DNA of 64,000 bases from an uncultured Methanomassiliicoccus sp. (GTDB lineage Archaea > Thermoplasmatota > Thermoplasmata > Methanomassiliicoccales > Methanomassiliicoccaceae), in assembly GCA_905203995.1 (NCBI GenBank), contig CAJKXZ010000001.1, positions 211,096 through 275,095 on the forward strand. Reading direction: 5' to 3'. Shown here piece by piece: positions 53,335-61,564 of this stretch. The position numbers and the translations under genes are program-made. Every line of letters begins with the position of its first letter. The first letter of the stretch is position 1. The notes beneath the pieces were generated by a model. That model was not told the origin of the DNA and searched no databases. It saw only the letters and a program-made list of their open reading frames with translations.

Positions 53335-54878
53335 TGAAAGCATATTTAGGAATAGATTTGGGCACTACATATTCATGTATCTCTAGGATTACGGACATGG
53401 ATGTCGAGCCGAAAACAATTGAATTATCTGGTAAATACACAATGCCCTCTGTAGTTCACTACGATGCAGATACTGTTATCGTGGGTGAATCTGCAAAACA
53501 GCGTTTGTTCGATGTTCGTCAAAAAAAGAAGACTGTAGAACTTGCAAAACTGTGGATGGGCACAGATAAAACCTGGGCAGTAAGTAACGATTTAAACGTC
53601 ACTCCAGTTGATGTATCTTCTGAGATCTTAAAAAAATTGATAGAATATTATAAAGAACAATATGGTGAAGAAGAATACGAATGTGTAATTACATGTCCTG
53701 CTAATTATATGGAAGATAAAAAAAACCTAGTTCTACAAGCAGCTCATGAAGCTGGAATATCCGTCAAGAGTCTTCTAAATGAACCGACTGCTGCAGCGAT
53801 TTGTTTCTTTAAAATGAATCAAGATGCTGTTGGGAAAACTATAGTAGTGTTTGATTTAGGTGGAGGAACTCTTGATGTAACGGTGGCTACTTGTGTATTG
53901 GATGACAATAACAATCCAACTTATAAAGTAGTAGTATCTAAAGGGAAAGAATGCTTAGGTGGATTTCAGTGGGATCAAGAACTAGAAAGTGAATTGTTAC
54001 TTCAATGTTCAAAACAATCTAACAGATCAGAAGATGAAATTAAACACGCTCCAACAGATTACCAGATGATTCGATACAGATCTGAAGGATATAAAATTCA
54101 ACTATCTTCTGGTCCAATTGATGAACAATTCGTACTTCCGTCCACCGGAGAATCTATAAATTTTGTATTGAGTGTAGAAGATTTTGAGAAAAAAACAGAG
54201 CATAGATTACTCGAAGCACTAGCCGTATTTGATAATGCATTAGAAAGTGCGTATTGTAATGAGCAAGATGACATTCCAAAAATATGCAGCGATGATATCT
54301 ATCGTATAATACTCGTTGGAGGATCATCAAGAATGCCTCAGATTAAGAGGGGTATTATAGAGCGTCATCCTGAATTTAACAATAAAGTTTTGATACGAGA
54401 TCCAGATTTATCAATTTCACGAGGGGCAGCTATATGGTGTAAAGAGTATAGTGAAAACAGTCTTAGTGAATATCTTTCAAATACATTTGGGGTCGATGCA
54501 TATCGCTCAGAAGAGAGTGAAGAAATTGTTTGCTTCAATCATATTTTCCTAGGTCAACGCATACCGTGTGAATGTATGCGCGGGTACATTACTAGACATG
54601 ATGATACCGATTCATTTATTCAGAACATATATCAAAATACATCCCCTGCAGATACAACATATACTGAACTGGATGATTGTACGAAAATTGGTGATTTGAG
54701 CATTCAATTACCTCAAAAAGTTCCTAAACATACCCCAATAAAAACAACTTTTAGAATAAATGTATCTGGATTAATTAGTGTCACAACTGAATGCATGGGT
54801 GTGACAAAATCATGCATGATTACACTTACTCCAGATTTAGCCGATCATCGAAATGTAGACGTGATACGGGGGGAATAA
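53334..54878 (+). CDS. Short DnaK-like Hsp70 protein
   Basis: Hsp70-type ATPase of 514 residues. Nucleotide-binding motifs: GIDLGTTYS (about 6-14), EPTAAAICF (about 148-156), FDLGGGTLDV (about 173-182) and LVGGSSRMPQI (about 328-338). After the ATPase domain come about 110 residues of a substrate-binding beta domain, and the helical lid of DnaK is missing. It is not the housekeeping DnaK by length or context. The start overlaps the stop of the GrpE-like gene (TAATG) and a ribosome site GGGGTG precedes it. It likely works with the GrpE-like protein on the following lipoprotein. Confidence 0.9.
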   Translation: MKAYLGIDLGTTYSCISRITDMDVEPKTIELSGKYTMPSVVHYDADTVIVGESAKQRLFDVRQKKKTVELAKLWMGTDKTWAVSNDLNVTPVDVSSEILKKLIEYYKEQYGEEEYECVITCPANYMEDKKNLVLQAAHEAGISVKSLLNEPTAAAICFFKMNQDAVGKTIVVFDLGGGTLDVTVATCVLDDNNNPTYKVVVSKGKECLGGFQWDQELESELLLQCSKQSNRSEDEIKHAPTDYQMIRYRSEGYKIQLSSGPIDEQFVLPSTGESINFVLSVEDFEKKTEHRLLEALAVFDNALESAYCNEQDDIPKICSDDIYRIILVGGSSRMPQIKRGIIERHPEFNNKVLIRDPDLSISRGAAIWCKEYSENSLSEYLSNTFGVDAYRSEESEEIVCFNHIFLGQRIPCECMRGYITRHDDTDSFIQNIYQNTSPADTTYTELDDCTKIGDLSIQLPQKVPKHTPIKTTFRINVSGLISVTTECMGVTKSCMITLTPDLADHRNVDVIRGE

Positions 54879-54879
54879 T

Positions 54880-56802
54880 GTGAAATTATGTAAAGCGTTA
54901 GTAGTCTGTATTGCATTTATGTTTGGTGCATCATTGTTTGGATGTGCAGTTAGTAATGGTATATCGTATGATGACAATGTGTGTTATGATGAATCTTCAT
55001 ATGTATTGTCAGATGAAATGGGATCTGTAGATATACACCTTTCATCTGCATATCTTGGTAAAACTTATACTGTAAAATCAAATATTAACACCCTTATTAT
55101 TGATGGAGATTATTCATTAACAGAAACTATCTTGGATGGTTTTTCTATATGTGTAGATTCAAGATCTAATGATCTTAATATTTATTTAACCAATGTTGGA
55201 TTCAAGAGTCTTAAAGAACAGCCAGCCATATACTCTAAAGATTATTCAACTTCTTCCAAATACAAGATTAATTTAATCTGTACTGATGATGTGGTTATAT
55301 ATGGTTCCAATCAGACCAATTCACAGGCAACAACGTCGACAATATATTCAGCAAATGTCAATATAACCCTTGATGGGGATCTTAAAATCTATGGTGGCAA
55401 TGGAGCATCATCTTCTAACGGTTTATCAGCCATTAGTACATATGATCTAACAGTATCAGGTAATGGAACTTTAACTGCTGTTGGAGGTGATGGGGGTATT
55501 GGCACATCTGGTGTTAATGGATCAAAGGGACAAACAGGTGCTAATGCTGTCGAAGGTACCATAAAAAGTACATCTGGTACTATTGGTGGTAGTGGTGGTA
55601 AGGGATCGAATGGTGGAAATGGTGGATATGGCATATCCTCTCAATCAATCACCATCTCTGATGCTGTTCATGTCTATGCTATCGGTGGAAACGGTGGCGC
55701 TGGCGGAAATGGTGGAAATGGCGGCAATGGTGGCAGTGGTGGCCAAAATCAATGGTTTGTAGTAAAAACACCTATTTGTGGAAACGGTGGACCTGGTGGA
55801 AACGGTGGCGCTGGTGGAAACGGCGGTAATGGTGGTAACGGGCTAATTTCTGGTAATTATGGTACTGGTGGTTTAGGAGGTACTAAAGGATATGGTGGTA
55901 ACAAAGGCGTCGTAATTGCAGATATCACACATAAACAATTTCAAGGTAAAAATGGACCAAATGGATTAGATGGCAGAAAAGGCAATATTGGTCAAAATGG
56001 GGATGAAGCTACAGTGCCCAGCATATCTTACGTTGTGTCATTTAACACTAATGGTGGTAATAATCTCAAATCACAAAATGTATACAAAGGCAACACTGCA
56101 GAGATTCCACAAACTCCTGTTCGTGAAGGTACCGATGAGTATTATTACTCATTTGAAGGTTGGTATTTAAACTCTAGTTTAACTCAAGAGTATTCATTTG
56201 ATATGCCTATAACTAAGAATATAACGCTTTATGCAAAATGGAGCAAAGTAGATTATCCCAAATATACAATAATCTTTGAATCAAATGGAGGTTCTAGCGT
56301 ATCTAATCAAACCGTATCTGAAGGTAAGAAGGCCTTGGTGCCTACGGAACCAGTCTATTCAGATGGAACATATGATTACGCATTTGGTGGTTGGTATATT
56401 GACCCATCATTATCTTATGAGTATAACTTTGCTACTCCTGTAACGCAGGATATGACACTCTACGCAAAATGGGAAAAGTCAGAAAAATCCTATTTAATCT
56501 TATTTGAGTCAAATGGGGGCTCAAACATAGAAAGTCAAACAGTTGTTGAAAATGGAAAAGTTATAAAACCTGCAGATCCCACGCGTAAGGGTGGATTAAC
56601 GTATGAGTATACTTTTGGAGGTTGGTATTCTGATTCTTCATTATCATATGAATACGATTTTACCGATGGAGTATCACAAGACATGACATTGTATGCAAAG
56701 TGGAATAGGTCTAATTGCATATCTTTGGTTATTTCTATACCTTTGATTTTTGGTGGATCGATGGGCACTCCATTAGTTTATCATCTATTACGGAGATCGT
56801 AA
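54880..56802 (+). CDS. Glycine-rich, InlB-repeat lipoprotein
   Basis: Secreted surface protein of 640 residues. Signal peptide ending in a lipobox-like FGC (cysteine at residue 22), a beta-rich region (about 30-180), a glycine/asparagine-rich stretch (about 190-350, runs of GGNGGNGG and GGNGGAGG), three InlB/Listeria-Bacteroides-type repeats (about 383-454, 461-531 and 537-608; each ends TLYAKW), and a hydrophobic C-terminal helix followed by RRS, perhaps a second membrane anchor. The glycine-rich part is expected to pack as polyglycine-II-like helices, as in phage adhesins. Starts with GTG after GGGGGG. Surface binding is inferred. Confidence 0.82.
   Translation: MKLCKALVVCIAFMFGASLFGCAVSNGISYDDNVCYDESSYVLSDEMGSVDIHLSSAYLGKTYTVKSNINTLIIDGDYSLTETILDGFSICVDSRSNDLNIYLTNVGFKSLKEQPAIYSKDYSTSSKYKINLICTDDVVIYGSNQTNSQATTSTIYSANVNITLDGDLKIYGGNGASSSNGLSAISTYDLTVSGNGTLTAVGGDGGIGTSGVNGSKGQTGANAVEGTIKSTSGTIGGSGGKGSNGGNGGYGISSQSITISDAVHVYAIGGNGGAGGNGGNGGNGGSGGQNQWFVVKTPICGNGGPGGNGGAGGNGGNGGNGLISGNYGTGGLGGTKGYGGNKGVVIADITHKQFQGKNGPNGLDGRKGNIGQNGDEATVPSISYVVSFNTNGGNNLKSQNVYKGNTAEIPQTPVREGTDEYYYSFEGWYLNSSLTQEYSFDMPITKNITLYAKWSKVDYPKYTIIFESNGGSSVSNQTVSEGKKALVPTEPVYSDGTYDYAFGGWYIDPSLSYEYNFATPVTQDMTLYAKWEKSEKSYLILFESNGGSNIESQTVVENGKVIKPADPTRKGGLTYEYTFGGWYSDSSLSYEYDFTDGVSQDMTLYAKWNRSNCISLVISIPLIFGGSMGTPLVYHLLRRS
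55680..55850 (+). repeat. Simple-sequence GGTGGAAAT-type repeats in the glycine-rich coding region
   Basis: Repeated 9-12 base units such as GGTGGAAACGGTGGC and GGTGGAAATGGCGGC code for GGNGGAGGN. Direct repeats at the DNA level allow recombination or slippage that would keep the frame and vary length. Confidence 0.75.
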
Positions 56803-56871
56803 ATACAATATGGCCGTAAACACACGGTCATTTTATTTATTTTTTATCAAATTAGAATACTATCATGTACA

Positions 56872-57426
56872 ATGCTTGAGGACTTCACCATGAATCGATA
56901 TCTGCCAGGTAGAATTGTATTGATTGCACTAGCCATATTCTTGATTCCAATGATTATCATACCATTGTTGTATCCACACGGATTCATCTCTGAATTAGAT
57001 GGATCAATTGGTGTCATAGACCACGCGTCACTATGGGATGAATTAGATCCATTTTCTGGAACACTATATGCAATTGGTGATTATTTGTGTCATCAGCAAA
57101 TGAATAGAAGTTTTATCATCAATGGTTCTGAAGTTGCATTGTGCATTAGGGATTTTTCTGTATTGTGTGGTATGCTTATTGGGCTTATATTAACTGATAA
57201 TAAATTAAAGATATTTCGTCATTATAATATCAGATTATTATTTATTTCACTAATTCTGTCGTCTACAACTTTTTTTGAATGGTGGATAATTAAATCATAT
57301 GTGATTGATTCTTCAGTTGTAAGGGCAATTATGGGTATTTTTTCTGGCATTGGCCTTGCTATTCTGTTACAACACGCAATCTATTATGAATTTCTCTTTA
57401 TTGACCAAAATTTACATGATGATTAG
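56872..57426 (+). CDS. DUF2085-family membrane protein
   Basis: Protein of 184 residues with about four membrane helices. The DUF2085 signature is present: YLCHQQMNRSFIINGSEVALCIRDFSVLCGMLIG (cysteine-His-Gln, Arg-Ser-Phe and Cys-x-Arg positions, about residues 68-100). Function is unknown. Alternative starts are TTG 56872 and ATG 56890 (MNRYLPG). It shares the AT-rich composition of the chaperone/lipoprotein operon. The stop is TAG with TGA five codons further. Confidence 0.82.
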   Translation: MLEDFTMNRYLPGRIVLIALAIFLIPMIIIPLLYPHGFISELDGSIGVIDHASLWDELDPFSGTLYAIGDYLCHQQMNRSFIINGSEVALCIRDFSVLCGMLIGLILTDNKLKIFRHYNIRLLFISLILSSTTFFEWWIIKSYVIDSSVVRAIMGIFSGIGLAILLQHAIYYEFLFIDQNLHDD

Positions 57427-57458
57427 ATGCATATATTTTGAAATTTTTATATATAAAT

Positions 57459-57495
57459 ATCCATCAGATGACTCATAGATGATCATCTGATGGAT
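57459..57495. terminator. 13-bp hairpin between convergent genes
   Basis: ATCCATCAGATGA-(11 nt)-TCATCTGATGGAT is a perfect stem located between the DUF2085 stop and the catalase stop on the other strand; it can terminate both transcripts. Confidence 0.65.
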
Positions 57496-57502
57496 CTATT
57501 GC

Positions 57503-59017
57503 TTAGTGCATCTTCTGATCGAGTGTAGCTTTGATCAATTCGGCGTTGGACAGCTTTGCAAGCTCTTTTACTTTCTCAAAGTTGATGCCCATCGCTTCAG
57601 TGATCCGCCGGCCGTATTCCTCATCAGCCAGATAACAGTGGACTGCATGGCGGTATTTGATGTTGGCTGTTACCGGGGCAATATTGCGAGCGGTATTTTC
57701 AATCAATAATGCGCGTTTGTCTTCGGTCATCAGACGATAGAGGTCACCGCCCTGCCGGAAGCAATCATCGGTAGGATCGTCTTTAGGATCGAAAGCATAC
57801 ATGGCCCCGCTAAGATCTAACGGTGGTTCCATAACTTCCGGCTGGGCAGCCCATTCGCCGAGGCTGTTCGGTGTATATGCTGGCGCACCGCCGTAATTGC
57901 CGTCAACCCGCATCATACCGTCACGGTGATAGTCGTGCACTTCGCACTTTGCGCGGTTAACTGGAATCTGATTGTAATTCACACCAAGCCGGTAACGCTG
58001 AGCATCGCCGTAAACAAAGAGACGGCCCTGTAAGAATTTGTCGGGTGAGAAGCCGATACCCGGGACTACGTGAGCCGGTGTAAATGCTGCCTGTTCGACC
58101 TCGGCAAAATAGTTCTCGGGATTGCGGTTTAACTCAAGCACACCTACTTCATGCAGCGGGAACTCGGCGTGTTTCCATACCTTGGTGATATCAAACGGAT
58201 TCTCGTAATGGTTTCTAGCCTGCTCTTCAGTCATGATCTGCACATACATGGTCCAGCGGGGGTAGTCACCGCGTTCAATTGCTTCGTACAGGTCCCGGCC
58301 GTGGCTTTCCCGGTCTTTGCCGATGAGTTCTTCGGCTTCTGCATCAGTGAGGTTCTTAATTCCTTGCTGAGTGTGCAGATGGAATTTACACCAAACCCGC
58401 TCATTCTTAGCATTATAGAAACTGAAGGTGTGTTCACCGTAAACGTGCATGTTACGATAGGAGGCGGGGATACCACGGTCAGACATGACGATGGTTGTCT
58501 GATGGAAAGTCTCAGGGAGCATGGTCCAGAAGTCCCAGTTGTTTTGGGCTGAACGCATGTTGGTCCGTGGATCTCTCTTCACCGCTCTGTTTAAATCGGG
58601 GAAATCGTGAACATCTCTGATGAAAAAGGTAGGTGTGTTGTTACCAACCAGGTCCCAATTTCCTTCTTCAGTGTAGAATTTACAGGCAAAGCCGCGGATA
58701 TCACGTTCTGCATCAGCAGCGCCTCTTTCACCGGCAACGGTAGAGAATCTAACAAAAACGTCAGTTTTCTTGCCTGGTTCAAAAACCTTGGCTCTGGTGT
58801 ATTGTGTGATGTCATGGGTGACGGTAAAGGTACCGTAAGCACCGCTTCCTTTAGCATGCATACGTCTTTCGGGTATCACTTCACGGTCAAAATGGGCCAG
58901 TTTTTCTAGCAGCCAGACGTCCTGCAGCATTACGGGTCCGCGAGGTCCGGCTGTTAATGAATGCTCATTCTCAGCTACCGGAGCTCCGACCTCATTGGTT
59001 AATTTTTTAGAAGGTAT
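57503..59017 (-). CDS. Monofunctional haem catalase (copy 2), apparent ATA start
   Basis: Catalase of about 504 residues; motifs RMHAKGSGAYG, NWDLVGNNTPTFF and RLFVYGDAQRYRLG supply the distal His, distal Asn and haem Tyr. The first ATG (58930) would omit the conserved arm, but upstream codons in frame give PSKKLTNEVGAPVAENEHS then LTAGPRGPVMLQDVW, the usual catalase N-terminus. No ATG, GTG or TTG is present before a stop, yet AGGAGAGG (59024-59031) lies exactly 6 bases before an ATA codon at 59017-59015. A start at ATA is therefore likely, or a mutated ATG. This copy differs clearly from the catalase at 50786. Confidence 0.9.
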   Translation of the reverse strand: MPSKKLTNEVGAPVAENEHSLTAGPRGPVMLQDVWLLEKLAHFDREVIPERRMHAKGSGAYGTFTVTHDITQYTRAKVFEPGKKTDVFVRFSTVAGERGAADAERDIRGFACKFYTEEGNWDLVGNNTPTFFIRDVHDFPDLNRAVKRDPRTNMRSAQNNWDFWTMLPETFHQTTIVMSDRGIPASYRNMHVYGEHTFSFYNAKNERVWCKFHLHTQQGIKNLTDAEAEELIGKDRESHGRDLYEAIERGDYPRWTMYVQIMTEEQARNHYENPFDITKVWKHAEFPLHEVGVLELNRNPENYFAEVEQAAFTPAHVVPGIGFSPDKFLQGRLFVYGDAQRYRLGVNYNQIPVNRAKCEVHDYHRDGMMRVDGNYGGAPAYTPNSLGEWAAQPEVMEPPLDLSGAMYAFDPKDDPTDDCFRQGGDLYRLMTEDKRALLIENTARNIAPVTANIKYRHAVHCYLADEEYGRRITEAMGINFEKVKELAKLSNAELIKATLDQKMH

Positions 59018-59023
59018 AGTAAT

Positions 59024-59031
59024 CCTCTCCT
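59024..59031 (-). promoter_or_regulatory. Shine-Dalgarno that sets the ATA start of catalase 2
   Basis: AGGAGAGG on the minus strand, 6 bases before ATA, is the best ribosome site near this gene and supports the longer protein. Confidence 0.65.
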
Positions 59032-59146
59032 GACGAATTCAAAAGTTATCAGAAAGTGCTTGAACTCATCTGCAGCGGATCATATGTTTCATAGAATATC
59101 AAGATACTGCAATATTTTGCTTTGATTATTGCAGTATCTCTGTGTT

Positions 59147-59719
59147 TCATGCACGATCATAACGGATGAGACTCTCTTTACCCCATTCGTAAGAACATTG
59201 AATGTGATCCTCGGGATCGGCGGAAGTAACAGAATACCACATAGCGGGATATCCTCCTTCTCTGGGGCCTAATAATAACCCATGTGCATTTGCGTCCTGC
59301 GAATAACTATAACCACCTTCACCAGCCATGATCAGTATGTAAGGGGACTCAAATAAAGTAACTACTGGCACTTTGTTGCGTACCAATTCTTTTACACCAT
59401 TGATCAGGTAGTTATAGTCCTGACGAAAAGTATAGGTTTCGGTGATAAAGACAATCGTTCCTGGCGCGATCGATTCAAAATCTTCCTGAATGGTGACATT
59501 TGAAGTATACTCGATTAAGGCAGCCTTGATTTCTTCGCCTTCGTTAGGATAACCAAGAACTACTACGGGTAGATTACTGAATTCAACCTGATCTTGTTCT
59601 GATGCATTGGCGTAGCTCACCAATTGAGCAGTAAAGGACAATGTCAACAGCACCGCCACTGCCATCAACGCCACTGCTATGCAAATAACGGCTACCATTT
59701 TATCTTTGCTTTCTGCCAT
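59147..59719 (-). CDS. Membrane-anchored hypothetical protein, 190 aa
   Basis: One N-terminal transmembrane helix (about 6-28) followed by an extracytoplasmic domain with alternating strands and helices: NLPVVVLGYPNEGEEI, PGTIVFITETYTF and VPVVTLFESPYILIMAGEGGYSYS. This resembles a Rossmann-like sensor domain, but I recognise no family. ATG 59719 follows GGTGTGGT and is preferred over the start at 59740. Confidence 0.65.
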   Translation of the reverse strand: MAESKDKMVAVICIAVALMAVAVLLTLSFTAQLVSYANASEQDQVEFSNLPVVVLGYPNEGEEIKAALIEYTSNVTIQEDFESIAPGTIVFITETYTFRQDYNYLINGVKELVRNKVPVVTLFESPYILIMAGEGGYSYSQDANAHGLLLGPREGGYPAMWYSVTSADPEDHIQCSYEWGKESLIRYDRA

Positions 59720-59794
59720 GTTTACCACACCTGCTATCACATGAACTTAATTTAAATGAATAAAATAAGACAAGGGTGTATAGCGTTCTGATCC

Positions 59795-60490
59795 TTAAAA
59801 GGTTCCTATTGCCTGTCTGTTGAGTTCTGATTTGGTCTCTCGCCAAGTGGGCAGATATTGATCCATATAGGCTTTGAATACTTGATTATGGCTGGCTTCC
59901 AGCAGGTGACACAGTTCATGAACGATAACGTACTCTAGACACTCTGGAGGCTTTTTAACTAACTGTAAATTGATGCAGATTTTCTTCGTGGCGGTATTGC
60001 AGCTGCCCCAACGGCTCTTCATGTTGCGAATTGTATAGGCACTAGCTTGGACACCCATAACTGCTTCCCATTTTTTACCTACTTCAGTTATTACTGGTTC
60101 CAACTGGCGTTTGTACCAGGAGTTGATCATTTTCTCTTTTTCCTCAAAACTGCTGTTTTCTGCAATCAGCAGCAGTAAATCATCACCGCTGAGAATTACA
60201 CTCTTGCTTGCGGAAGGGATTATGGTCAGCTGGTACGCCTTTCCCCAGAGGCTAAGCTCTTCGCCGTTAAGATAACGATGAACGGTACGTTTTTGACTTT
60301 GAAATTTAGCCTGCTGCTTTTCAATCCAAGAAAGATTTGCGAGGACAAAGTGCTCAATCTCCCCGCGGCTCATTTTAAGTGGCGCAGAGACGCTGATATT
60401 TCCATACGGCGGATGAACGTAAAGATGGGCATTTTTAATCCTTTTCCGCTCTACTTCAACTTCCAAGCCACCGATCTCAAAAATCTCCAT
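59795..60490 (-). CDS. YgjP-like M48 metallopeptidase (DUF45)
   Basis: Zinc metallopeptidase of 231 residues. Active site HELCHLLEASH (about 194-204) is the HExxH motif with downstream HN; the preceding NMKSRWGSCNTATKKI segment (about 155-170) is the conserved YgjP domain. Such genes often accompany type I restriction systems, but none is found here. Substrate unknown. Confidence 0.88.
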   Translation of the reverse strand: MEIFEIGGLEVEVERKRIKNAHLYVHPPYGNISVSAPLKMSRGEIEHFVLANLSWIEKQQAKFQSQKRTVHRYLNGEELSLWGKAYQLTIIPSASKSVILSGDDLLLLIAENSSFEEKEKMINSWYKRQLEPVITEVGKKWEAVMGVQASAYTIRNMKSRWGSCNTATKKICINLQLVKKPPECLEYVIVHELCHLLEASHNQVFKAYMDQYLPTWRETKSELNRQAIGTF

Positions 60491-60555
60491 CTATTCGTGA
60501 CAGCTGCAAACTTCTTAATAAATGGTTTCTTGAAAAATGTTTAGTGCATGACTCT

Positions 60556-61311
60556 TCACGATTCGGTAGATTCGATAAACTCGACATCTGTCGCAAAAAT
60601 AGTTACATAGGCCAATGATCTATCCTGCAGCTGGACAAGGGAATGATATTCATTTCCTCCTTCGACAGCATAAACTTCATCATACAGCCACCAGGCACCA
60701 GCCAAGTCACCATCTAGTTCAATAATCCGATAATTGTGGAAGATAAGAAATTCTACTGAACTAAAGCCGGACTGCGTCTCAAATTTGATCACATAATCCT
60801 GATCAACTTTCTTTGCTTCGATTACCCGGCAGTCATGAAAGGAATAATTATCGAGAATTTCTTTAGCAACCTTGGAATTTTTTTCATATGCAAAGTATTC
60901 TTGGTTTATTGCTCTGGTCTGTTCTCCATTCGCTTCACACCAGATTGTTATATAGCCAAGCACATCCGCGGAAACAACACCGAGACTACATACCCGTAGA
61001 TCAGCTATTTTTGTTAAGATCTCGGGAAAAAGATCATTCTTAAGCTCATTTATGCTCGTTTCGTGATTTTTCTTAAAATAAGTTGTCAACTCTTCTTGAT
61101 TGTAGGTTTCAGGAAACCCATATTTTAGGCCATATTCAGAATCCTCATCATATCTTTCTTATATCCATGTTAAGAATTTATTTAATTTTTGTTGATAAAG
61201 CTCTTGATAATATTCCTCAGAAAAAATTTCCGCTCTTTCATCAGCTTTGAAATGAAAGTAATCAAATTGATTTTGACAAAGCTGATACCATTCTTTGGTG
61301 CGATATTTCAT
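60556..61311 (-). pseudogene. DUF4085-family gene broken by one in-frame TAA
   Basis: The downstream open segment (60556-61089) encodes the DUF4085 C-terminus: SFHDCRVIEAKK, FLIFHNYRIIELDGDLAGAWWLYDEVYA. Reading the same frame upstream gives ATG at 61311 (MKYRTKEWYQLCQNQFDYFH) and 50 codons ending ..KLNKFLTWI, then TAA at 61161-61159, then ERYDEDSEYGLKYGFPETYN in the same frame. A full gene would be 251 residues. The single stop, not a frameshift, separates the halves. TAA is not a pyrrolysine codon. The C-terminal segment may still be made from an internal start. Confidence 0.82.
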
Positions 61312-61564
61312 GAAATCTATATTCCTCTATTTTAGATGTTTATGTTCTCTGATTATTCATGATCTACATTAACCATTCTCAATGCATTTTTCAGATGGAC
61401 AATGCTCAAGAGCGATTATTCACAGTGACTGAGGTTATCTTGACAAAATAAGCTCAGGAGCGATAAACTGCCGATGATTGAGCAATAATAGCGCTCCTTT
61501 TAAACGTCGTATTCCTCATCTATTTTCACATACTGAGGGAGTATTCTATTTATCCTGCCTTTGC

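Noticed and set aside
58151..58552. Plus-strand reading frame antisense to catalase 2
   Set aside because: Shadow of the catalase coding frame; composition is that of complementary codons.
61159..61161. Recoding of the internal stop in the DUF4085 gene
   Set aside because: The codon is TAA; pyrrolysine uses TAG and selenocysteine uses TGA, so a nonsense mutation is the simpler reading.
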